Source: Lentimicrobiaceae bacterium
GTDB lineage: Bacteria; Bacteroidota; Bacteroidia; Bacteroidales; JALOCA01
DNA: 61,322 nt
Direction: 5' to 3'
Assembly: GCA_023227965.1 (NCBI GenBank)
Contig: JALOCA010000020.1
Location: 1 to 61,322, forward strand
Positions 53,019-61,322 of this stretch are shown piece after piece. Each line of letters opens with the position of its first letter. Within the stretch, counting starts at the first letter, position 1. The position numbers were made by a program, and so were the translations under genes. A model generated the notes under the pieces. The model did no database searches and had not been told where the DNA came from. It saw nothing but the letters and a program-made list of their open reading frames with translations.

Positions 53019-55634
53019 ATGAAAAAGAACCTGTTATTTGTTTTGTTTTTATTTCCGGCTATTCTTTTTGCCCAGCAAAGCGGCAAATTTCACCAGCAAT
53101 TTGAAAAACGCATCCATTCTATGCCACGAATTTCGGAGCAGGTGGACGCGTACATTCAAGACCTAAATTTCACACAGAAAAATTATATGGAATTTTTGTA
53201 TGCTTATATGCCGCTGGCAGATATTGCCGACCAGAGTCCGGAATATTTTCTGAAGAATGTAAATGCTTCTATTGAAGCAAAAAATACTTTTAGCTGGGGA
53301 AAGACCACCCCCGAGGACATTTTCCTGCATTTTGTTTTACCTGTAAGGATCAACAACGAAAACCTCGATACAGCTCGCCTGGTCTTTTTCAGGGAATTAA
53401 AAAATCGTATTAAAGGCATGACAATGGAACAGGCTGCACTGGAAGTTAACCACTGGTGTCACGAAAAGGTGAACTATCAGCCTACGGATACTCGTACTTC
53501 GGCTCCTTTGTCAACGGTAAGAACCGCTTACGGCCGTTGTGGTGAGGAATCCACTTTTACTGTTGCCGCACTACGCTCCTGCGGAATCCCTGCCCGTCAA
53601 TGTTATACACCACGCTGGGCACATACTGATGATAATCATGCCTGGGTAGAAGTGTGGACCGACGGCAAATGGCATTTCCTGGGTGCCTGCGAACCGGAAC
53701 CTCTGCTGGATATGGCATGGTTTGCGGCTCCTGCCAAAAGAGCGATGATGGTACATACCAACGTCTTTGGCAAATACAACGGTTTGGAGGAAATCATCTC
53801 AAGAGAGCCTTATTCCACCAAGATAAATCTCCTTACCAACTATGCACCCACCCGCCGTTTGTATGTAAAAGTTACCGACCTCAGCGGAAAAGTAGTTTCC
53901 GGTGCTACCGTAAAGTTTAAGCTGTACAACTATTCCGAATTTTATCCTTTGGTAACCAAACAAACGAATGACAAAGGGCTTACCTCCACGGTTACCGGTT
54001 TTGGCGACCTCATCATCTGGGCAAACAATGGCAATGATTTCGGATATAAAAAGGTTACAGTGGAAAAGACGGACACCCTGCATCTTTGCCTCGATAAACG
54101 TCCCGGAAAGGAATATATCGAACTGTTCGACCTTGTTCCTCCAATAGAACGAAGTCTGGAACCGGTTTCCGATGCCGGACGTAAGCTGAACGACCAGAGA
54201 GTTGCACAGGAAGACAGCATCCGCAATGCCTACCGTGCCACATTCATTGACTCGACTGCTGCTATTGCTTTCGCAAAAAAATACGGTTACGATGCCGACA
54301 GCACCTGGACATTACTCAGGGAAAGTCAGGGCAACTGGCGTGAGATTACCCGGCTGATGAGTGAAACTACCGGGCAGCAGAAAGCATTTGTATTTCCTTT
54401 GCTTGCATCCGTTGCCGAAAAGGATTTGCGTGACACACCGTCTGATTTTCTTGCCGACCACCTGCAAAATTCAATGGATTACCGTAAATCAATGGATAAA
54501 AAGATTTTTACAGATTATGTTCTTTGCCCGAGGATAGGATACGAGTTGATCACACCCTACAAAAGCTTCCTCCGTGATGCTTTTGAAAAAACCTTTGCCG
54601 ACGAATGTCGCAAAGACCCATCTAAAATTGCAAGCTGGATTCTTCAAAATATTACCATTGATGATAAAGCCAATTATTGCCGTACGCCCATAACACCGGC
54701 AGGAACGCTTAAAGTTGGCATCACCGACAAGGCTTCGCGCAACATACTCTTTGTTGCCATCTGCCGCAGTTTTGGCATCCCTTCGCGTTTGGAGCCAGCC
54801 ACCAAAGTGCCGCAATATTATGCTGAAAATAGCTGGAAAGATATCCGTTTTGAAGCAGAGAAACAGGTTGCCCAAAGCCTGAAAGGAACGCTGGTGCTGA
54901 ATAATACTGCCACCACTGCCAACACTTCACCGGTTTACTACCAGCATTACACCATTGCTCGTTTTGCCGACGGTGATTATGAATCCCTCGATTACGAATT
55001 TGACGAAAGTTTAAAAACTTTTCCTTGCACGCTGAGTGTTGATACCGGCTATTATATGACAGTTACCGGCAACCGGATGAACGACGGCACAATACTTTCT
55101 AAAGTTAGCTTTTTTAACCTGGCACCCGGCCAGCAACGTAATGTGGATATTGATGTTCGTCCGCTTGATGTAAAGCCAAATATTCTAAGCAAGGTAGATG
55201 CTGCAAAAACTTTCCTTGTTTCTTTTGAAAACAAAAAACAAAGTCTGGCGGAAACTGCCAACGGAAAAGGACTTATCCTCTGTTTTATAGAACCTGGCAA
55301 AGAGCCTACCAACCACGCGATGAATGATATTAAACTGCTTCGCGATAATTTTGAAAAATGGGGCGGCGGTATGGCTTTTATTTTGGACGACAAGAAAAAT
55401 ACGCCCGCATCGGTAAAGGCAGAGTATAAAAACATGCCTGCTCAATCTTCTTATTTTCTGGATAAAAACAATGTATTGATTGATAAAATCGGAAAAGCAT
55501 TGGGGAAACGTGGTTTCAGTAATCTGCCGGTAATCCTGCTGATCGGTCCCGATGGAAATATTTATTATTTCTCTGAAGGTTATAGTATAGGCACCGGTGA
55601 ACAGTTGTATAAAAACACGAAATTGATAAATTAG
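53019..55634 (+). CDS. Secreted transglutaminase-like protein with C-terminal thioredoxin-like region
   Basis: The 871-residue protein has a signal peptide (ending FAQQ). A transglutaminase core around 150-250 has candidate Cys174 (GRCGEESTFTVAALRSCGIP) and His207 (NHAWVEVWTDG). The usual Asp position reads GACEPEP. A carboxypeptidase-regulatory-like beta domain (~285-350) follows. A second core-like stretch (ASRNILFVAICRSFGIPSR) lacks the Cys. The last ~120 residues resemble a thioredoxin fold (LCFIEPGKEPTNHAM) without a CxxC. Such proteins may process peptides or cross-link at the cell surface. The hairpin leader lies directly upstream. Confidence 0.83.
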   Translation: MKKNLLFVLFLFPAILFAQQSGKFHQQFEKRIHSMPRISEQVDAYIQDLNFTQKNYMEFLYAYMPLADIADQSPEYFLKNVNASIEAKNTFSWGKTTPEDIFLHFVLPVRINNENLDTARLVFFRELKNRIKGMTMEQAALEVNHWCHEKVNYQPTDTRTSAPLSTVRTAYGRCGEESTFTVAALRSCGIPARQCYTPRWAHTDDNHAWVEVWTDGKWHFLGACEPEPLLDMAWFAAPAKRAMMVHTNVFGKYNGLEEIISREPYSTKINLLTNYAPTRRLYVKVTDLSGKVVSGATVKFKLYNYSEFYPLVTKQTNDKGLTSTVTGFGDLIIWANNGNDFGYKKVTVEKTDTLHLCLDKRPGKEYIELFDLVPPIERSLEPVSDAGRKLNDQRVAQEDSIRNAYRATFIDSTAAIAFAKKYGYDADSTWTLLRESQGNWREITRLMSETTGQQKAFVFPLLASVAEKDLRDTPSDFLADHLQNSMDYRKSMDKKIFTDYVLCPRIGYELITPYKSFLRDAFEKTFADECRKDPSKIASWILQNITIDDKANYCRTPITPAGTLKVGITDKASRNILFVAICRSFGIPSRLEPATKVPQYYAENSWKDIRFEAEKQVAQSLKGTLVLNNTATTANTSPVYYQHYTIARFADGDYESLDYEFDESLKTFPCTLSVDTGYYMTVTGNRMNDGTILSKVSFFNLAPGQQRNVDIDVRPLDVKPNILSKVDAAKTFLVSFENKKQSLAETANGKGLILCFIEPGKEPTNHAMNDIKLLRDNFEKWGGGMAFILDDKKNTPASVKAEYKNMPAQSSYFLDKNNVLIDKIGKALGKRGFSNLPVILLIGPDGNIYYFSEGYSIGTGEQLYKNTKLIN

Positions 55635-55691
55635 TTAATGACAATAAGATATTGAGTTATTAAGTTATTGGAAACTTGAAACTTTATTTCA

Positions 55692-56339
55692 ATGGAAAAA
55701 GAAAGAAAAACAAATCCGGATAAATTGTTTCCGCGTGAAAACGATCGTACCACTTGCTATCTGAAAAATTTCATTACACGTCCGGGAATTGAAGTTGGGG
55801 ATTACACTATTTATCATGATTTTGAGAACCCTCAAGATTTTGAAGTTAAGAATGTACTGTATCATTACCCGATAAACCACGACCGCCTGGTGATTGGTAA
55901 ATTCTGTTCTATTGCCCACGGAGCCAAGTTCCTGCTTAATGGTTCGAACCATACTTTAAGATCAGTTTCCACCTATCCTTTTCCCGTGTTGAAAAACGAA
56001 TGGCAACTGGATATACCTGTAACCAATGCCTGGGACAATAAAGGAGATATTATCATCGGGAATGATGTATGGATAGGTTTTGAAGCTGTTATCCTGGCAG
56101 GAGTTACCATTGGCGATGGCTCAATAATAGCTTCAAGGGCTGTGGTTAAAAAAAATGTTGCGCCATATTCCATTGTGGGAGGCGTTCCTGCAAAAGAAAT
56201 CAGGAAGCGTTTTACCGAAGAAGAAATTTTTTCCCTGCTACAACTTAAATGGTGGGACTGGGAAGAAACTCAAATCCGGGAAAACCTGGATGCAATAATG
56301 AATGGCGATATTGACCGTCTGCGCAAAATTATTCTGTAA
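55692..56339 (+). CDS. Vat-type hexapeptide O-acetyltransferase
   Basis: The 215-residue left-handed beta-helix protein resembles streptogramin A/chloramphenicol acetyltransferases (Vat/CatB): GDYTIYHDFENPQDF, VLYHYPINHDRLVIGKFCSI, LLNGSNHTLRSVSTYPF with the catalytic His, and IIIGNDVWIGFEAVILAGVT. The C-terminal AKEIRKRFTEEEI is typical. It may acetylate a drug or an endogenous sugar; resistance cannot be assumed. A bidirectional terminator follows. Confidence 0.88.
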   Translation: MEKERKTNPDKLFPRENDRTTCYLKNFITRPGIEVGDYTIYHDFENPQDFEVKNVLYHYPINHDRLVIGKFCSIAHGAKFLLNGSNHTLRSVSTYPFPVLKNEWQLDIPVTNAWDNKGDIIIGNDVWIGFEAVILAGVTIGDGSIIASRAVVKKNVAPYSIVGGVPAKEIRKRFTEEEIFSLLQLKWWDWEETQIRENLDAIMNGDIDRLRKIIL

Positions 56340-56340
56340 A

Positions 56341-56369
56341 AAAACCGGCACCTTTCGGATACCGGTTTT
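56341..56369. terminator. Bidirectional terminator between convergent genes
   Basis: AAAACCGG (56341-56348) pairs with CCGGTTTT (56362-56369), flanked by A and T tracts on both sides. It sits between the Vat-type gene (+) and nifJ (-), which converge here. Confidence 0.75.
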
Positions 56370-56392
56370 GCATTATATGAGGCTGATTGTTT

Positions 56393-59300
56393 CTATTTTT
56401 TGGAGAAATCCATAGCTACCAAACGCTGATAACCATTGTAACGCCATTTGGCATTTTCTTCAGCTGCTTTAAACAATTCGGCTGCTTCGGCAGGGAATTG
56501 TTTCTTGAGTGAAGTATAACGTACTTCGGAGTTAAGGAATTCCTGGAATTTATCCCATTGTGGTTCTTTCGAATCAAACTGGAACGGATTTTTGCCTTCA
56601 GCTTCCAGCGATGGGTTGAAACGGTAAAGATGCCAGTAGCCACATTCAACGGCACGTTTTCCTTCTTCCTGCGATTTGCCCATGCCAGCACGGAGTCCGT
56701 GGTTGATACAAGGAGCATATGCAATAATGATAGAAGGTCCGGGATAGGCTTCGGCTTCTTTTATAGCTTTAAGATACTGGCTCTGGTTAGCACCCATGTC
56801 AACCTGGGCAACATAAACATAGCCATAACTCATTGCCATCATTCCGAGGTCTTTCTTACGAACACGTTTTCCGGCAGCAGCAAACTTGGCAACAGCAGCT
56901 ATAGGAGTTGATTTGGAAGCCTGTCCGCCGGTGTTGGAGTAAACTTCGGTATCGAGTACCAAAACATTTACATCTTCGCCACTGGCAAGAACATGGTCGA
57001 GTCCGCCATAGCCAATATCGTAAGCCCAACCGTCGCCACCAAAGATCCACTGTGATTTCTTAACCAGATATTGTTTCAGGTCGAGGATTTCTTTTGCAAC
57101 AGGGTTGCTTTCTTTTGCAAGAGCAGCAACAACTTTTTCGGAAGCAGCTACGGAAGTTTCGGCAACATCGCGTCCTGCAATCCATTCGTTGAAAGCTTCG
57201 CGGGTAGCGTCGTTGAGTGTTCCTTCCAAGGCTGTTTTCATTCTTAATTCAATGCGATCGCGCAGTTTGCGAACGCCGGTAGCCATACCTAAGCCATATT
57301 CGGCATTGTCTTCAAACAGAGAATTGGCCCAAGCTGGTCCTTTACCACATTTGTTGGAAGTATAAGGCATTGAAGGAGCTGATCCACCATAGATAGAAGA
57401 ACATCCGGTTGCATTGGCAACCATCATACGGTCGCCAAATAGCTGGGTGATGAGCTTGATATAAGGTGTTTCTCCACAACCGGCACAAGCACCGGAAAAT
57501 TCGAACAGAGGCTGTGCAAACTGGCTGTTTTTAACGGAACCATTCTTAGGTAAGTAGGTATCTTTGTAACCTACTTTTTCGTTCATGTATTCCCAACGTT
57601 TTGCTTCTACCATCTGGCTTCCGAGAGGTTTCATTTCCAAAGCTTTTTTAGGAGCAGGGCATACATCGGCACAATTACCACAACCGGAGCAATCCAATAC
57701 GCTTACCTGCATACGGAACTGTAAACCATCCAGTGATTTGCCTTGTGCTTTCTTAACAATAGTTCCTTCAGGAGCATTTTTCAGTTCTTCTTCGGTGAGA
57801 AGGAACGGACGGATGGCAGCGTGAGGACATACATAAGAGCACTGGTTACACTGGATACAGTTATCAGAAATCCATTCAGGAACATTAACGGCGATGCCAC
57901 GTTTTTCGTAAGCGGCAGTACCGGCAGGAAAAGTTCCGTCTTCGCGATCGAGGAAGGCACTAACCGGAAGGTCATCACCTTTTTGTGCATTGATAGGTTC
58001 TACTACGTTCTTGATGAAATCAGGAATATTGCGGGTATCAGTAGTAGCTTTTACTTCCAGTTTTGCCCATTCGGCAGGAACTTCAACTTTTTCAACATCA
58101 CCACCACGGTCAACGGCTGCGTAGTTCATCTTAATGATGTCTTCACCTTTTTTACCATAGCTCTTCACGATGAACTTCTTCATCTGTTCAACGGCTTTTT
58201 CGTAAGGAATAACACCAGTAACTTTAAAGAAAGCACTCTGCATGATGGTATTGGTACGATTTCCAAGACCTATTTCTTCGGCTATCTTGGTAGCATCAAT
58301 GATGTAGAAGTTGATCTGGTTAGCAGCTAAGTATTTCTTCGTGGCGTTTGGCAGATGCTTTTTTGTTTCTTCTGCATCCCAGATGCTGTTCAGCAAAAAT
58401 ACACCACCTTTTTTCAAGCCCTTCAGCATATCATATTTAGTGAGATAAGAAGGAACATGGCATGCTACGAAATTAGCTAAGTTTACCAGATAAGGTGAGC
58501 GGATGGGAGTATCACCAAAACGAAGGTGGGATACAGTGATACCGCCGGATTTCTTGGAGTCGTAAGCGAAATATGCCTGACAATATTTATCGGTGGTGTC
58601 GCCAATGATCTTGATGGAGTTTTTGTTTGCACCAACGGTACCATCGGAACCAAGTCCGAAGAATTTGGCAGAGAAGTTTCCTTTTGCAGAAACGTCAATA
58701 TCTTCGCCTAAAGGCAATGATTTATATGTAACATCGTCAACGATACCAACAGTGAACTGGTTTTTAGGTTCGGCCAGTTTCATGTTATCGTAAACGGCTA
58801 TCATCTGATTTGGGGTAGTGTCTTTGGAACTTAATCCATAACGTCCGCCAACAATTTCAGGAGCATTTTTAACGCCATAGAATACTTCACAAACATCAAG
58901 GTACAGAGGATCGCCATTGGCACCCGGTTCTTTAGTACGGTCGAGGACGGTGATACGTTTTACCGATTTCGGCATAACGTTCAGTAAATATTTTGCGGAG
59001 AAAGGACGATACAGATGAACGGTAATTAAACCTACCTTTTCGCCATTTTCCAGTTTATGATCAATCACTTCCTTGATGGTTTCGGTAACGGAACCCATGG
59101 CAATGATGATATTTTCGGCTTCGGCATGACCATAATAAGTGAAAGGATGATATTCACGTCCGGTAACTTTTGCCATTTCCATCATGTAATGTTCCACCAT
59201 GTCGGGAACTGCATCGTAAAAACAGTTGGCAGCTTCGCGGCTCTGGAAATAGATATCAGGATTCTGAGCGGTACCACGGGTAACAGGATGATCGGGGTTC

Positions 59301-59929
59301 AATGCTCTGTCGCGGAAAGCCTGAACAGATGGCCAGTCGATAAGTCCGGCTATTTCTTCCATTGCAGGAGTTTCCACTTTCTGAATTTCGTGAGAAGTAC
59401 GGAATCCGTCGAAGAAATGGAGGAAAGGAACGCGTGACTTGATGGCAGTAAAATGTGCTACTGCTGCAAGGTCCATGATTTCTTGTACGCTGCCGGTTGC
59501 CAGTAAGGCAAAACCTGTCTGACGGGCACCCATCACGTCGCTATGGTCGCCGAAGATAGAAAGAGCCTGGGCGGCTAAGCTACGAGCCGATACATGAAAC
59601 ACTGCCGGAAGAAGCTCACCGGCGATTTTATACATATTAGGAATCATCAGTAATAAACCCTGAGACGCGGTGTAGGTAGTGGTAAGTGCACCGGATTGCA
59701 ACGATCCGTGTACGGCTCCGGCGGCTCCGCCTTCGCTCTGCATTTCTAACACTCTAACTGTTTCGCCGAAGATGTTTTTCTTGCCAGCGGCAGCCCATTC
59801 ATCAACATATTCAGCCATTGTGGAGGAAGGTGTGATAGGATAAATAGCTGCTACTTCGCTAAACATATATGCTATATGCGATGCGGCGTAGTTACCATCA
59901 CAGGTTACAAAATTTTTCTTTTTTTCCAT
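56393..59929 (-). CDS. nifJ: Pyruvate:ferredoxin/flavodoxin oxidoreductase
   Basis: The 1178-residue single-chain enzyme oxidatively decarboxylates pyruvate to acetyl-CoA with ferredoxin. Domain order is as usual: N-terminal pyruvate-binding domain (AEYVDEWAAAGKKNIFGE), the gamma and beta-type regions, two [4Fe-4S] motifs (CIQCNQCSYVCPHAAIRP and CSGCGNCADVCP), and the C-terminal thiamine diphosphate domain with CAGCGETPY and GDGWAYDIGYGG. Length is normal for the family. An upstream TACTTTTG lies at 59992-59999 on the same strand. It supports an anaerobic lifestyle. Confidence 0.97.
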   Translation of the reverse strand: MEKKKNFVTCDGNYAASHIAYMFSEVAAIYPITPSSTMAEYVDEWAAAGKKNIFGETVRVLEMQSEGGAAGAVHGSLQSGALTTTYTASQGLLLMIPNMYKIAGELLPAVFHVSARSLAAQALSIFGDHSDVMGARQTGFALLATGSVQEIMDLAAVAHFTAIKSRVPFLHFFDGFRTSHEIQKVETPAMEEIAGLIDWPSVQAFRDRALNPDHPVTRGTAQNPDIYFQSREAANCFYDAVPDMVEHYMMEMAKVTGREYHPFTYYGHAEAENIIIAMGSVTETIKEVIDHKLENGEKVGLITVHLYRPFSAKYLLNVMPKSVKRITVLDRTKEPGANGDPLYLDVCEVFYGVKNAPEIVGGRYGLSSKDTTPNQMIAVYDNMKLAEPKNQFTVGIVDDVTYKSLPLGEDIDVSAKGNFSAKFFGLGSDGTVGANKNSIKIIGDTTDKYCQAYFAYDSKKSGGITVSHLRFGDTPIRSPYLVNLANFVACHVPSYLTKYDMLKGLKKGGVFLLNSIWDAEETKKHLPNATKKYLAANQINFYIIDATKIAEEIGLGNRTNTIMQSAFFKVTGVIPYEKAVEQMKKFIVKSYGKKGEDIIKMNYAAVDRGGDVEKVEVPAEWAKLEVKATTDTRNIPDFIKNVVEPINAQKGDDLPVSAFLDREDGTFPAGTAAYEKRGIAVNVPEWISDNCIQCNQCSYVCPHAAIRPFLLTEEELKNAPEGTIVKKAQGKSLDGLQFRMQVSVLDCSGCGNCADVCPAPKKALEMKPLGSQMVEAKRWEYMNEKVGYKDTYLPKNGSVKNSQFAQPLFEFSGACAGCGETPYIKLITQLFGDRMMVANATGCSSIYGGSAPSMPYTSNKCGKGPAWANSLFEDNAEYGLGMATGVRKLRDRIELRMKTALEGTLNDATREAFNEWIAGRDVAETSVAASEKVVAALAKESNPVAKEILDLKQYLVKKSQWIFGGDGWAYDIGYGGLDHVLASGEDVNVLVLDTEVYSNTGGQASKSTPIAAVAKFAAAGKRVRKKDLGMMAMSYGYVYVAQVDMGANQSQYLKAIKEAEAYPGPSIIIAYAPCINHGLRAGMGKSQEEGKRAVECGYWHLYRFNPSLEAEGKNPFQFDSKEPQWDKFQEFLNSEVRYTSLKKQFPAEAAELFKAAEENAKWRYNGYQRLVAMDFSKK

Positions 59930-60265
59930 TGTGCTATATTATTTTAAGAACCTTATTTTCAAGCAATCCTTATCTAATTTAAATTGCGGGGCAAAAGTAA
60001 TAAATATAATTGTATAAGATGAGGGACACACTTTTATTTTTTTGTAAAACGCTTCCCTTTATTTTAAAAGAAACCCTTTTAACAGTGGCTTTTACAAAGG
60101 ATACTATTTAAAATAGCACAATAATAGTGTAGCAAATACACGCCTTAGAAAGATGCATAAACTTACTCAGGAGACCCCGGATACTCCAAAGCAGAGGTAC
60201 ATTGGGTGCCCTATTAAAATCATTGCTATTTTTGCATTTATTGGTACTTTTTAAAACACAGTTAT
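59930..60265 (-). promoter_or_regulatory. Gap between nifJ and DUF1003 gene with candidate nifJ promoter
   Basis: On the minus strand TACTTTTG (59992-59999) is a -7 box 63 bp upstream of the nifJ ATG. On the plus strand TATTTTTG (60227-60234) may serve the DUF1003 gene. Nothing else supported. Confidence 0.4.
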
Positions 60266-60979
60266 ATGATAAAGACATTCATCAGCAGCATCTCTGGCAA
60301 CGAATTCCCGGTAACGGAAAAGGTTGCCGGCAAAACCATCCGCAAAACCATCCTCGACCTGATACAAGAAGATCACCCCGAATTTACTGCAACCGGCTCC
60401 ATCTCTATCAGCGAGATGAATTATTACAGGGAAAAATATATTTCTGATTACCTTGTGAAGGAAGTAGGTCAACTTAGCGAACTGGAAAATACGGTACTTG
60501 TTTCGCTGAAGAATTATAGCACCATTACGGATAAAGTGGATGGCGACGAGCAGCAGAATCTCACCTTTGGGCAAAGGGTTGCTGATAAGGTTGCCGACTT
60601 TGGTGGAAGCTGGATTTTCATCATCTCCTTTATCTCATTCCTGCTGGCATGGATAGCCATGAATGCATTCTGGCTGGCAAACAGGGGTTTTGATCCATTT
60701 CCCTTCATACTGCTGAATCTTATTCTTTCGTGCGTGGCAGCATTGCAGGCCCCGGTGATTATGATGAGCCAGAACCGCCAGGAAGAGAAAGACCGCGACC
60801 GGGCCAAGAAGGACTATATGATCAATCTGAAATCGGAAATAGAAATCAGGATACTGCACGAAAAGGTGGACCACATGATAATGCACCAGCAACAGGAACT
60901 GGTAGAAATACAAAAAGTACAGATTGATATGCTGAATGACATCCTTTCGAGGATGGAAGAAAAGAAGCCAGGTGCATAA
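60266..60979 (+). CDS. DUF1003 membrane protein
   Basis: The 237-residue protein has a cytosolic N-terminal ~90 residues (ISGNEFPVTEKVAGKTIRKT). A DUF1003 domain follows: FGQRVADKVADFGGSWIFI, two membrane helices (~118-138 and ~150-172), FDPFPFILLNLILS and the NRQEEKDRDRAKKDY motif. A C-terminal coiled coil comes last. Function unknown; members are often beside transport or stress genes. Confidence 0.87.
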   Translation: MIKTFISSISGNEFPVTEKVAGKTIRKTILDLIQEDHPEFTATGSISISEMNYYREKYISDYLVKEVGQLSELENTVLVSLKNYSTITDKVDGDEQQNLTFGQRVADKVADFGGSWIFIISFISFLLAWIAMNAFWLANRGFDPFPFILLNLILSCVAALQAPVIMMSQNRQEEKDRDRAKKDYMINLKSEIEIRILHEKVDHMIMHQQQELVEIQKVQIDMLNDILSRMEEKKPGA

Positions 60980-61322
60980 TATGCTCATAGAACACGGATA
61001 ACACTGGTTTAACAGATGATGACGGATTTTTTTTTCGCAGCCCTCTGCGGTTAGATAACTGCAAGCCAGATATGTCTTTTTTACCGCGGAGGAATGCGAA
61101 GAAGACGTGATGGGTCGCAGAAATTTTTTTCATTAATAACCTGCGTTCGGGACAAAACACGTTTCCCATCTGCCTGATAATAATTTGTTAGGGTTTTAAC
61201 CCAAGTTGCAGCTCTAACAGTAAAAAAGGGGCAAAAATGGGGTGAATTTGGGGGTTGAGTAAATGCAAGCGGCTGATCATCAATGATGGGTTATAGAAAA
61301 GGGCTTTGTAGTGCCATGCAAT
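60980..61322. other. Gap at the window end
   Basis: No gene, tRNA or clear repeat is visible in the last 343 bp. The sequence contains T/A-rich runs only. Confidence 0.5.

Noticed and set aside
60846..61169. Minus-strand 107-codon frame near the end
   Set aside because: Overlaps the DUF1003 coding region on the opposite strand and has no domain features.
1..61322. CRISPR array, tRNA or rRNA genes, transposase
   Set aside because: No regularly spaced direct repeats, cloverleaf-like sequence, rRNA blocks or transposase motifs were recognised by eye.

Overview
The window looks like a chromosomal segment from an AT-rich anaerobic member of the Bacteroidetes. The supporting signs are C-terminal type IX secretion (T9SS) sorting domains on several secreted proteins, promoters of the TAnnTTTG (-7) type, very few Shine-Dalgarno sequences, and genes for pyruvate:ferredoxin oxidoreductase and the [FeFe]-hydrogenase maturase HydE. 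No rRNA, tRNA, CRISPR array, transposase or integrase gene was found.

Region 1 (1-931) is the 3' end of uvrB. Region 2 (about 950-30114) is one uninterrupted plus-strand block of tightly packed genes for making and exporting a surface polysaccharide. It opens with a stand-alone response regulator and an initiating sugar transferase fused to a degenerate receiver domain. A half-size TolC-like protein and a chain-length/kinase-like protein carrying two periplasmic LysM domains follow. Next are a flippase, a polymerase, a four-gene carbamoyltransferase cassette resembling sxtI-K-J-L of saxitoxin clusters, a CysQ-like phosphatase, seven glycosyltransferases (including two pairs of tandem paralogues), an asparagine-synthase-like protein, an acyltransferase and two methyltransferases. 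A T9SS-exported beta-helix protein and two hybrid histidine kinases complete the block. One kinase is frameshifted and the other has an altered H-box. The layout suggests that phosphorelay signalling is physically built into polysaccharide assembly.

Region 3 (30185-40553) is mixed: an outer-membrane barrel protein, membrane and housekeeping genes (carboxymuconolactone-decarboxylase-like protein, hydE, a 3-hydroxyacyl-CoA dehydrogenase, aroC), an orphan TIR-like protein, a LuxR-type regulator, a nuclease-like protein, and the decayed remnant of a T9SS protein gene.

Region 4 (about 40735-44262) looks accessory. Two unrelated genes, a GC-rich beta-propeller protein and a methyltransferase, are each bounded by inverted core-like sequences (GTT...GGCAAGGC and its complement). 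Each is followed by a foldable segment of about 141 nt that resembles an integron attC site. A third palindromic segment of about 138 nt follows with no gene.

Region 5 (44370-50742) is a TetR-regulated RND efflux operon with three copies of one operator. Region 6 (50743-52026) is a graveyard holding a decayed gene, a ten-unit 21-bp minisatellite and three related small hairpins. Region 7 (52027-61322) has a TfoX-C protein, an HXXEE membrane protein, a large transglutaminase-like protein, a Vat-type acetyltransferase, nifJ and a DUF1003 membrane protein. A hairpin leader element occurs twice, upstream of two unrelated genes (22800-22906 and 52932-53018).

All calls come from reading the sequence and recalling protein families; no database search was run.
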